From assembly GCA_006384855.1 (NCBI GenBank), contig VCJN01003320.1, forward strand, positions 21,148 through 85,147: DNA of 64,000 nt. The letters run 5' to 3'. This stretch comes from Tetraselmis striata (lineage: Eukaryota > Chlorophyta > Chlorodendrophyceae > Chlorodendrales > Chlorodendraceae). Both the position numbers and the translations under genes were made by a program. Shown here piece after piece: positions 53,296 to 64,000 of the stretch. Each line of letters opens with the position of its first letter. Positions within the stretch are counted from its first letter, which is position 1. The notes below the pieces were generated by a model. That model was not told where the DNA came from and made no database searches. It worked only from the letters and a program-made list of their open reading frames with translations.

Positions 53296-55518
53296 CAGCC
53301 TACCCCGGGGCGGGTGTCCCTTTGGTTCCTGGCAGCTAAGCGACTTCGTGGTTCCCTTGGCTCCTTTTTGGTTCTTGGCTCCCTGTCCTCCTGCTCGACC
53401 TTGGTTTCAGGCGTATGCCTCTCTTTTGCTGGCAACCTTTCATAGTTGATGTTACTTCTGTTTATATAGTGCGCATTTGTGAAAGCCCTGATGTAATTAT
53501 AATAAAATTAATCAGGGGCCATTGATAAGATCTCCAACACTGTCGAATACTACAGTCTAAAACACTGCCATTAAAATACCCGGCACTTACCATGAAAGGT
53601 CTGCCCCTTTGGGCGTCGGCCCATTGAGTGATGCGAGTTGAGAGAAGCCCACCCCGCGGAGCATTTCGGGTGTGCGATACATGTGCAACAAAAAGGCAAT
53701 GTGAGGGAGGGCCCGACGCCATCATAGGGATAATTTCCCATTCTTAGTAAATTACAACGGCGTCGTGAAGGGGAGGGACCCCGCCCCCAAAAAAGGCAGT
53801 AAAGTCCTCGGGTGTTGACTCAATGACCTGACTAGTAATAAAATTCGTTAACTCCGGAACCATATAACAACCCCAAATCATGATGATGATACCCCCATCA
53901 CCATTGGCACTCCGCAAGCATATGTTCGATAATCTCAGCCTCATGCTGATAGAAGACCCAGGGGTGACGCGTGACGCCGATTATATTGCGATTTGATTGG
54001 CTGCGAGTTTTAGGCTATTTCGTTTTGGTATCGTAGTGGAAAAGATAAAAGACGCTCGACTGTCACCAGTACCGGCGCACTGTCACGGGCGGCAAGCGTT
54101 GCATCCCGTACCTGTAGTAGGAGACAGTTTCAAAAGTCCCACTCGAGCTAACCCCGAGCCTGCCGGCGACTCTGTCCGGGGTGCACCACCGCGCCTGCCG
54201 ATCTGCCGTCTGGGAGTGCTATTTCCGATCGTCCCGACCGGTACCTAAGGCGGTCGGCAGATATTTACGGCTGCGGCTCGCGAGTACACGTACAGGTAGT
54301 CGCAAACGCTTCTCACCGAATTGCCTTTTCGAGTCGTAGCCGCAAATCACCCCGATTTGCGGCCGGATAATTTGCGACTAGCCTCGCTTGTCAGAAATAT
54401 ATCGCGATATTTGCGACCGACCTAAATCAGGCGCACTGAGCCGCAAATCAAAATAATACATCGCGTAGAACTTACATGTTCAGCGCAATGTACATGCCGC
54501 GCCAAATCTGAAGATACCCTGCTGGCATAGCGTAGCAAAGTGGTCAGCAGGACAAGGCCGCCGTGACAGTAGTGTGCCCCCGGTCTTAATATTCGAAAGC
54601 GGCGCGGGGGCACCCCACGCGATGCGCGGTCGCGAGCCCAACCCGTCTTACCGTAGCGCGCTATAAAACTCAAGATGGCTCGGCACAAGAGCCTGCAACT
54701 ACTCGATGGCGGTCAGTAGTGGTGTGGGAGGACCATAGTGCGTTTGTCGGCAATAGTGCGGTTGGGTGCCCAAGGTTCGGCCGATGGTGCCCGACGTTGC
54801 GTGCTTCACTGCGCCTCACTACAGCCGATCGGGCCGCCGACAATGGGCCGCTCCTCACACCCACCACCGTCCCGCACAATATATAGTACCTTGACGGGTC
54901 GCCATACGTTTCTATATCCGCTCTGTGGCTCACGGATGCCGGGGTGGTTGGGTGATGGACACGGTGCACGCGGATGAGACTAGAGTCTGCGGTTGCCACC
55001 GAAAGTGGGATGTAGCTTTTTGCGAGGCCGGCCGCTCTAATCTGCGCTTTATACGAGAAATCGGTACCCGTACGTAGATTTACCATGGCAGTTATGACTC
55101 AACTGAAATGCGGCCCTAGATGAGCGACCTGGCCTTCAAAGGGCTGCGCGCTGCGCACTTATTAAATAAATAGTGGAACTTTTGCGGTTCAGGCAGTAAT
55201 AAGACAATTGGCATGTGTAGCATCGAAGACTACGCAGGAACAAAGCAGAAAGAAATTTCAAGTTTTTTACTTGCATGGTACGGGTAGTACACTGCCGTGA
55301 CTAGGGGCTCGAGCATGGCAGCCTGCTGCTGGCTGAGTAACGGCGTTCCGGGGCGACAGTGGCGGGCAGGTGGAGAGCGAACTCGATGCGCTGCTGCAGC
55401 GACAGTCCTGCTGGATGTAATTTCAAGTTCATACCGGTAATGGTAATTAATAGTAGTACAATACTATGAACTGCTAACCAAAAAAACTATTAATTCAACT
55501 ATTAATTCCCACAAGGTA
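53296..55518. other. No recognisable gene
   Basis: Short frames only, on both strands. It begins with the AT-rich 3' flank of the reverse transcriptase element and is otherwise of mixed composition. A 138-codon minus-strand frame (55086-54670) has no recognisable domain. Confidence 0.4.
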
Positions 55519-55772
55519 TATTCTTTGTCCGCTCGGTTGAGCGGTCGTCTGTGCGAGGTCCTGGGATCGAATCCTGCTCGATGTATTTCGGCAATATCGT
55601 CCCGGCGTGTCCTGGGTTTACCCGGTTGATGCATTAGCGCTTCGGGGTTCGAATTAGGCAATGGTCTACGGGCTATGCCGGACCTACGACTGCAGTTGGC
55701 GCAAGAGATCAAGTGCTGGGGCGGCTTCGGCCACTGTCCCGGGGCGAACTTTACTTTTACCACCGGGATTAA
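55519..55772 (+). mobile_element. tRNA-derived SINE, copy 3
   Basis: Plus-strand copy of the family seen at 24972-25235 and 27150-27418. It has an A-box region CCGCTCGGTTGAGCGG (about 55529-55544) and a B-box region GGGATCGAATCC (55563-55574), then TCGTCCCGGC, GGGTTTACCCGG and AGTTGGCGCAAGAGATCAAG. The body ends GGGCGAACTTTACTTTTACC. The tRNA-like head differs more from copies 1 and 2 than the body does. Confidence 0.75.
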
Positions 55773-56235
55773 TTCCCACACAAACAAAAAAGTACCGGCA
55801 ATGCGGCACCCAAATTGCCACCTTCGCGCTAGTACCACTGCTACATAATCCTTACATAAATTTTGCTAATAATATAGATAGCGTATTTATTTTTATTAAA
55901 ATCATGAGTACGGGTATCGTACTCGTACTACGCGTCAGTCGAGCGCGTGCTGCGCGCGCTTGCCGAAGCCTCATCAGGCACCAGCAGCAAGTCCGCTCCC
56001 ACCTGCCTGCCCGTGGTGTGCTAACTGCGTTCGCTGTATCGGTCCGGCGGATGGACTACGGCGAGACAAGCAATGGTGAGGGAGCAAAACGTCCCAGCCG
56101 CATGAGCAGTAACACGTGTGGGCGGCACAGGTAGCATAGGTGGGGCACGCGAAGCGGCACTCTCAGGACGGCCCGCCGCGGGCCGGTCAAGTTTGCTCCG
56201 CCGACGAGCGCCGCACCGCCGCGGGGCTGGGCGCC
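55773..56235. other. Upstream region of BTAF1
   Basis: 463 bp without a recognised gene between the SINE and the BTAF1 start codon. It presumably contains the BTAF1 promoter and 5' leader, but no core element can be named with confidence. Confidence 0.4.
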
Positions 56236-59200
56236 ATGGGCACCCAGGGCAGCGGCAGCCGGCTGGAGAAGCTCTTCCACCTGCTCCAGAGTATGGCACC
56301 CCGGTTGCAAATATGCGTCGCCACCGGCTGTCTTTCTGCACCTCGACCAGCCAGCTCACCCCCCCCCCCCCTCCCCCCCCCCGGTCTCTCCGTTCCAGAT
56401 GGATCCACGCCGGCGACGCAGCAGGAGGCGGCGCGCCAGATCGCCGAGATCGCCAAGGCCAGCCCACAGCAGGTGCCCAGCCTGCAGCGCAAGGTGCGGC
56501 CGCACGACCCTCCGTCCACCCCCTGGCTCTCTCCACCCGTCCATAAACCCCCTGCTCCTCCCACACGCACCGGCCCACCCGCCAGCTCGCTTCTCATGCC
56601 TGCGCCTTTCCCCTCCCTGGACAGCTGGCGGCCTGCCTGGGGCACAACGCCTGGGTGGCGCGGGTGGCTGCGGGCGAGGCGCTGGGTCAGATAGCGGAGC
56701 ACTTCAGGCAGCCGAGCGTGGATGACCTGCGGGTGAAGCCCTGCCCTGGGCTAGGCGGCATACAGGCAGACAGGCAGCAGGGCGCAATAGCATCCATGCC
56801 CTGTCCAATGGCACCGCACTCTTCCCATCTGTTGCTCTCATCAACCCGCAGAGCTCCAGCTACCTGGCCCGCTGCGTGTTGCCCCAGCGAATGCAATCAG
56901 CGCACCATCTGATCATGCACATTCCGTCAAGCACATTCGGGCGTGGCCTGTTGGGCAGTGGGGGGTGGGGGGGGGGGGGGGGGGGGGGGGGGCTCTCACA
57001 CCCACCTCCATTTGGCAGGCTGCGGCCGGGATGCCTCAGGAGCGAGGGGGGAAGCCGCACACAGAGGGCGAGCAAGCAGCGGCGGAGGCCGAGGGCGAGG
57101 AGGCCTTCTCCTTTCACACATTTGATCTGCAGCAGGTGCCTCCCCCTTCTCCTGTGGTGCCCCACGGCCTGCTCCCCGGGAGTATCACTCCTGGCTGGCT
57201 GCGGCACGTGTGAGCTTAGGCTGCGGCACGGTGTGCCTGCGGCACGTGTGCCTGAGAGGAAGGGGGGGCTGCTGGTGGCTACGATGCGCAGGTGCTGGAC
57301 AAGGGCACGCCAATGCTGGCAAGCGGGGGGCAGGAGTTTGACGCCTGGCAGGAGGAGCTGGCGAGGGCAACGCCGGCGGAGCGGCTGGCGCGGCAGCGCA
57401 AGAACCTCAAGAGCCGGCTGGGCAAGTATACCCTCGCCGTGCTTGGCAGCCGCGCAGCGCCTGTGCGTTGTGCGGTACAATGATGCGGGGCGATGACAGA
57501 CTCGCCTGGCGCTGAGGTGCGTGGCATCGGTGAGCAGCTAGCTGATCGAGGCTCTTCCGGCGCCTGGGGGCAGGCCTGGGGGCCGGCAGCGACTCGTTCA
57601 TGGACACCGCGGACCTGGTGGCGGACGAGGATCTCATGGCGTCCGTCGAGGCGGCGCCGGAGGGCCGCCAGGCTGCAAGCCAGCTGGTGGAGGAGCTGGC
57701 GGGTGGCGCCATGAGCGCGCGGGAGCGCAACCGCCTGAAGCGCAAGGTGGGGCCACCCCTTGCGTCAGGGTGGACTTGGCCTCGCAGGCAAGGTCTAGGC
57801 AATCTGCTGCTACGGAACTACAGGCTTGAGCGCGCTGAGCGCGCTTGCGCACCCCCCCCCCCCCCCCCCCCCCCCTCCTCCATTTCCCCCTCTCCCCAGG
57901 CCAAGATCGGGCGTACTGGCAGTACTGCGGTGGAGCTGATGCGATCCAGCAGCATGACAACAGAGGTCAGCATGCCCCCTCCCAGGTAGATACAGCCACA
58001 TCGGGTGCACCGCCGGCCGTAGACTGAGACCCGGGGCGGGGAATTCACAGGCGCCCGCGCCAGGGGGCGACGCAGCTGGGGGCGCCGGCGCTGCACCCAC
58101 GGAGGATAAAGCAGCGGCTGAGGCGGCCGCGATTGAGGAAGACTTGCAAGAGGTGCTTGCGCCCCAGGCGCATGTGTCTCCCCACCCCACCTTGGCAGAC
58201 GCTGTGCAGCAGCCATAACCGCATCGCCCCCCCCGCCCCCCCCTCCCCTTGCCCCCTGTTGGGTGCACTTTTGTCTCCGCTCAATGCAACAGTGGCGAGA
58301 GATCTGCAACGGGCGATGGATGTTCCAGCGCTTGGCGGACCACATGTGTGCGGATGTGCTGCACCCCAACTGGCAGGCAGGGGCCCATACCCCCCTCCCT
58401 CCCCCCACATCTTCCCCCTTGTTTGCCGGCCGCTTGTTCTCCTTGGGCCCACCAGCATCACCAGGGCCATGTGGGGCCACGACGTCGCAGGCAGCTCCAG
58501 CCCTAATCGCCCCGCGGAACCCGTCTACGCTCCACCCAGGTGCGCCACGGCGCGGCAGTGGCACTGCGGGAGGTCTTGCGGTCGCATGCAGGCTGCGCCG
58601 GCGTTGCAGTGAGCGCAGCCACAGAGGGCGCCACCATCCTGCGAGCCGCGGACCTGCAGCCTGGGTCGCAGACACCAGAGGCGGCCAAACACGCGGAGCA
58701 GGTGCGCGCCCCAAAACCCCTGCCCTGCAGCGGTGCCAGTGGCCGGCCCGGCGGAGCTGTGGCATTTGGCAACTCAATCGGGCGTGCGGCACAGCCCTTT
58801 TCCCAGTCATCCGCCCGTCTCATTGCGGCTCTGCCCGACCTTGCTTTTGCTATTTGCTGCTGTAGGCCAACAACGCCTGGCTGCAAGACAGCATCGTCAG
58901 GCTGATGTGCGTGCTTGCTCTGGACCGCTTCGGCGACTACGTGTCGGACCAGGTGAAGGCCTGGCGGCTCAGCATAGCCACGTGCCCAAACTCGGACATC
59001 CGCAGGATGGGGAAAGAAGGGGGCGGGAGGGGGGCATTGATTTGTGCGGGCCCCCATCCTGAAGGTTGGCGCTCACTGTGGGTTACACTGCTCAGGTTGT
59101 GGCGCCTGTGAGGGAGACCGCGGCGCAAGCACTCGGCTCTGCGACCAAGGCGCTGCCATTCTCCTCTCTGAAGGTGCCCCTCCCTCCCCAACACACACGC

Positions 59201-62200
59201 GCTCACATCGAAACTGTCATCCGTGATCCCGTGGCCTGCCTCTCTGGGCTGGCTGTTGGATCTGCCCCAGATAAGGCCGCCTGACCCACACTTGGGGGCG
59301 TCCGCGCAGGCTGTCATGTGCCTCCTGAAGCAGCTGAAAGACCGGCAAGAGTGGCAGGTACGCGCCCACACGCGAACGCTCTCCATCCCTGTCAGTGAGA
59401 CGGTGCTTCGTGTTCCCGGCGGCCATCACCATCGATGCCCCGTCCCCAGGTGCGCCATGGCTGCATCCTCGGTTGGAAGTACATCCTTGCGACGCGGCAG
59501 GACCTGGCCGCGGAGCTACTGCCACAGGCGCTGCCGTCGCTGACGCAAGGCCTTCAAGACAAGTGCGCGCCTCACCGCCGCACCTGCCGCGGCAGGAATG
59601 CGCGCAGTGCTTGCATGTGGCCAATCTTCCACCGGCCAGGCTGCTGCTGGGTAGACGGCCCTGGTAGCAGAACTCAGATCTCGGCGCCCGGGTGCTGCAG
59701 GGACGATGATGTCCGCGCAGCTGCGGCGGAGGCGCTGGTCCCGGTGGCGGACGCGCTGCTGGCGGCTGGCCAGGGGGTGGTGGGCGAGGTGAGGGACATT
59801 CTGTGGGACATCCTCCTGGACCTGCAGGAGCTCAGCACCTCCACCGCCTCGGTGATGCACCTGCTGGCCAAGCTCTACTCCGACCCTGCATGCCAGGGAA
59901 ACAGGTGCGCTGCGGGCGCCACACAGGCCCAACCATACAGGGCCCCAGGAGCAAACCATAAACATCGGCTGCTTGTGATGCACCCGATCCCCAAAGACCC
60001 CCAGGTTGGATTGAGGTTGGGCTGGGACAGACACGCGATCGCCCGGCACAGCAGCTGGGGGTCAGCCGGTAGTGACTCTGCCCATTTGCCCTTCCGCCGG
60101 GGGTTGCTGACGATGACGTGCTGCTTTCACGGCAGGGACGATCTCACCGACCTTCTGCCGCGCCTGTGGCCGTTCCTCCGCCACACCCTTGAGCCCGTTC
60201 GCCTCGCGGTGCTGAAGTGCCTGCAGGTGAGGCCGCCCCCGCCCGGGCCTCCCCGCAATCATCCCCGCAGTCTGGTCGTCCCCACAGTCTCTCGGCCCTT
60301 GGCTCGGCACGTAGGCATGAGACAGCAAGGCTGCAGCCGCAGTGCCTGTTTGCCTCCCTGGCGTGAGCATCGTTTGTGGCTGGCAGTGCTGATGGGGCTG
60401 GCTGGCTGCCACGTCATCAGGGCGTGCTGGACGCGGAGGCGTCCCCCGCAGAGTGGCTGGCGCCCGTCGCCCCGGAGGCCCTTGCCCTTGTGTACCAGAA
60501 CCTGCTGCTGGAGGAGAGGGACGCCGTGCTGGACGCCAGCAGCAAGCTGTGGGACTCCCTGCTGGCCCGCACGCCGCCAGCGGCCCTGGAGGCCGCGGCG
60601 CCCCTGGCGTCCGTGCACGGCTGGGCGGTGCTTGCCGCCACGCCGCCGGGTGCGCGCTTCGACGTGCGCTACATGCTGCAGGTGGATGCGCTCTCGGGCC
60701 AGGATGCGGCCGCACCGCCAAAGAACAAGCGCGCGCGGCTGCAGGTGCGCCTGGCCCTTGTGGGTCCGCACATGTTACGCCCCGAACCCGTGCCACCAAA
60801 CCCCGTATTGACGCAAGCGCTTCTCTGCCACCGTGACCGCAACCCACAGCACACCTCAACATAGTTAAACCCTAAACCTGTGCTCTGGCAGGCTGCGCAG
60901 GAGCGCCAGATGTACGGAGGCGACCGGGCCACCGCGCCACCGGCCGGCGACCCCGCAGGCAGCCGCGCCAGGGTAGCGGCCGCTGCCGCCCTGGGGGCCC
61001 TTGGAGCTGCGGGCCCGGGCGTCAAGGGCCCAGTGGTCGCGGCGCTGGGGGCGCTGCTGCAGGCCAGCTACGCGACGTCGCGGCAGTTGGCGGGCATGGT
61101 GATGGCTGCGTGGGTGGACGCCGCTGCGGCGCGCGGCCAAGCGGGCGAGGCGGCGGAAGCGCTGCGCCCGTTGCTGGAGCTGGCCGTGCAGATCCTGCAG
61201 GGCGCGCAGGTGGGCCGGGGCCGCGCTGCCAATCACCCGGCAAATCTGCTACTCATTGTGTTGTGTGTGGGTGCGTGTGTGTGGCTCGATCTCCGTACCT
61301 TCCCGGTATTTCTGTCCGGGTGGGATGGCGGATAGTCATGCCTCAACGGGTCAATCACACTGCCGAGCCTTGGTGCATGTGAGAGGTTTACCGTGAACTT
61401 GACAAAGGGAAGAGGGGGGCGGGGGGTGGAGGCGGGGGGGGGGGGGGGGGGGGGGGGGGTCGATCACTGAGGAGCAAAGCCCCGCACCCAGCTGGAAGAA
61501 GCCCTGCCCGGAGGCGCTGCCCTGTCCAGAGGCCCGGCCATCCGATTTGCATCAGCAGCGAACCAGCCCTAGCTCCAAAGTGCACGTTTGCCTCTTCCTA
61601 GTTGCTGGTTCTTATGTGTTTGGCGATACGCATGGCGCGTCCATGCTGCGGTGGCGTGGTGTCACCGTCTTGCGATGCATGGCTCTGGTCTCCCCCAACA
61701 AGTCGGCCGAGTTAGGTTGTTAAAGGGGGGAGGGGTATCCGTACAGCTTGGGTCACTCTAGAGCGTTTATCTGGCGCCGTCCAAACTATCCGAGACACTG
61801 GTTTGTGGCACCTGGAAGCACTCCACTCCACTCCACTCCACTCCACTCGGGCGCTCTGCTCAGTGGCAGCCCGATGGCAGTGGTGACAGTGCGGTAGCTG
61901 TTGTTCCCTGGTTATGGTTCTGCACGCGGCTGTGGCAGCCTCCTTCTGAGCGCCCCTCGCCGCCTGTGACGCAGGCCTCCTGCCCGTTGCCCGGCAGCAC
62001 GGAGCCGTACAGCGAGCTGGCGTCGCTGTACAAGCAGCTGCGGGCGCAGCTGGCCAGCCTGGTGGCATCCCGGGACGCTGCGGTGGCGTCGTTGGTGCAG
62101 TCAGTGCTGGGCAGCGTGCTGCTGGAGGCGGCCAGCAGCGAGCAGCTCGCGCAGCTGTGCGCCACCCTGGCGGGCCACACGCAGGTGCCGAGCGCGGTGC

Positions 62201-63270
62201 GGCCGGCGCTGGACGCCGCGCTGGGGACGATGGGGGTTGCTGCAGAAGCTGGAGGCGATGCTGCACAGCGGCGCGCAGGCCGCGCTCGCGGGCGCCGTCA
62301 TCGCGGCCGGCAGCCTGCCGCCCAAGCTCAACACGCTGGTGCAGCCGCTGATGGGGGCGCTGCGCCGCGAGCCTGACGCGCTGCTGGTGGCCGCGGCCGC
62401 GCAGGCTGTGGCCAGGCTGGCCGCGCTCTGCGTCGCGCGCAAGCCCTCCCCCAACGCCAAGGTGCCCCCCCACCCCCCCCCCCCCACCCCTTCCACGAGC
62501 GAGCGCAACCCCGGTTCCTTTCCCTCTAATCCGCCTTACAGATCGATATCAAGAAGTTTGCAAAGCCTGTCGGATACCGCCAGCCTTGCGGTCCACTGCA
62601 ACTCACCCCGCCGCGCCACGTTGTTGCGCCAATCCCACGCAACCTTACGCCTGCAACAGTGTCTGCTGGGCAGAGTAGCGCAGTCACAGTTCCCGGACCC
62701 CCTCCCTTTGCCCTGGCCCCTATTGCTCCTGCCCACCTTTGGGGGGCCGATATCCATAGCCACATTGCATCACACCACACCACACCACACCACACCACAC
62801 CACACCACACCACACCAACTCCATGCGCCTGTCGACGTTGTGCCGATCTCACACGGCTGTACAGTTGCTGCTAGATGTGTCTCTCCGCAGAGCAGGCCCC
62901 TGCCGTCCTCCCCGCTCGCCTCGCCCCACCGCCTCCGACCTCCTCCGTGTACGTGGCTGCCCCGCAGATCATCGGCAACATCTGCAACATGGCGTGCGGC
63001 GACCCGGCAGCCACGCCGGATGCCTCAGCGCCAGAGCAAACGGAGGACGCGGAGCCGTTGCCGGATGCCAATCGGGCCTCTACCACCGGGGACGCCGCGC
63101 TCTCCCCGGAGGCCGTTGCCCGCGCCGGAGCGGAGGCCGCGCTGCGGGCCTTCGCCGGCCACTTTGGCCGCGGCCTGCTGGAGGCGCTGCCCAAGCTGTG
63201 GGAGTGCATGACAGGCGCGCTGCTGGCGGGGGGCGCCGGCGACCCGCAGCCGCTGGTGAACAACCTGCAG
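56236..63270 (+). CDS. BTAF1: BTAF1/Mot1 (TATA-binding-protein-associated factor), N-terminal HEAT region, truncated by window edge
   Basis: Exons: 56236-56290, 56399-56493, 56625-56732, 57019-57135, 57292-57421, 57574-57746, 57900-57965, 58051-58152, 58293-58376, 58540-58701, 58866-58952, 59096-59173, 59310-59357, 59450-59562, 59701-59904, 60136-60226, 60421-60744, 60892-61209, 61975-62461, 62968-63270; about 1048 residues here. Mot1 removes TBP from promoters using a Swi2/Snf2 ATPase; that half lies beyond the window. HEAT landmarks match the family: SRLEKLFHLLQ, QQEAARQIAEI, NAWVARVAAGEALG, LARQRKNLKSRLG, VRHGAAVALREVL, VLALDRFGDYVSDQVVAPVR, WQVRHGCILGWKYILA, DDDVRAAAAEALVPV and LPRLWPFLRHTL. 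The start in GCGCCATGG is a good context. Introns 5 and 9 use GC donors. Exon 19 has a one-base surplus in a G5 run near 62231-62235. Confidence 0.93.
62771..62818. repeat. (CACAC)n-type pentanucleotide microsatellite
   Basis: About nine copies of ACACC within BTAF1 intron 19. A similar (CTCCA)n run lies at about 61823-61850 in intron 18. Confidence 0.9.

Positions 63271-64000
<730 letters not shown>

Noticed and set aside
55961-56134. Upstream in-frame extension of BTAF1 before 56236
   Set aside because: The family N-terminus begins at the SRLEKLF motif just after ATG 56236, which has the better start context; upstream frames lack similarity.
61712-62508. Long minus-strand frames opposite BTAF1
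   Set aside because: The opposite strand encodes conserved HEAT-repeat sequence; the antisense frames are shadows of GC-rich codons.

Overview
The window looks like nuclear DNA of a GC-rich eukaryote, most likely a chlorophyte green alga. The evidence is indirect: genes are dense in spliceosomal introns, the ubiquitin protease resembles plant UBP14/animal USP5, one gene is a plant-type myristoylated copine-domain ubiquitin ligase, and long pure G or C runs fill introns and spacers. There is no operon-like packing, and I saw no rRNA, CRISPR array or stand-alone tRNA gene.

Four host genes can be rebuilt exon by exon. (1) 24354-13131, minus: a complete USP5/UBP14-type ubiquitin C-terminal hydrolase, 20 exons, 855 codons before the stop. 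(2) 37891-40567, plus: a 10-exon copine/vWA protein with an N-myristoylation motif and a C-terminal U-box (RGLG-like, but U-box instead of RING). (3) 48556-40981, minus: a K+-dependent Na+/Ca2+ exchanger (NCKX/SLC24 type), 11 exons resolved, 5' end not resolved. Its largest intron carries a decayed RNase H-bearing retroelement. (4) 56236 to the right edge, plus: the N-terminal HEAT-repeat half of BTAF1/Mot1, 20 exons; the Swi2/Snf2 ATPase half lies beyond the window. An intronless CAMK-like kinase with one frameshift lies at 11079-12018.

The rest is a mobile-element landscape. At 7446-10674 is a compact tyrosine-recombinase element with split direct repeats (A1, B1-A2, B2), as in PAT/Ngaro-type DIRS elements. 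It encodes only a Gag-like ORF and a frameshifted recombinase, with no reverse transcriptase. Three copies of a tRNA-derived SINE family are visible (about 24970-25235, 27150-27418, 55519-55772). A near-identical 535-bp repeat occurs at 26535-27071 and 36374-36907, the first copy between the two arms of a local duplication. A non-LTR-type reverse transcriptase pseudogene with a nuclease-like tail fills 50210-53295. Tandem arrays include a 67-bp minisatellite (3637-4575), a roughly 640-bp duplication (172-1468), a 371-376 bp array with an internal palindrome (33483-34622) and a 30-bp minisatellite (30796-30935).

Layout: 1-7445 repeats and terminus remnants; 7446-10674 YR element; 11-12 kb kinase; 13.1-24.4 kb USP5; 24.9-36.9 kb duplicated and transposon-derived DNA; 37.9-40.6 kb copine-U-box gene; 41.0-48.6 kb exchanger (convergent with it); 50.2-53.3 kb retroelement; 55.5 kb SINE; 56.2-64 kb BTAF1. 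The host genes are housekeeping genes with no shared pathway, apart from two ubiquitin-system members. Splice features recur: introns strongly favour phase 0 after CAG or AAG, and about one in ten of those I resolved uses a GC donor.
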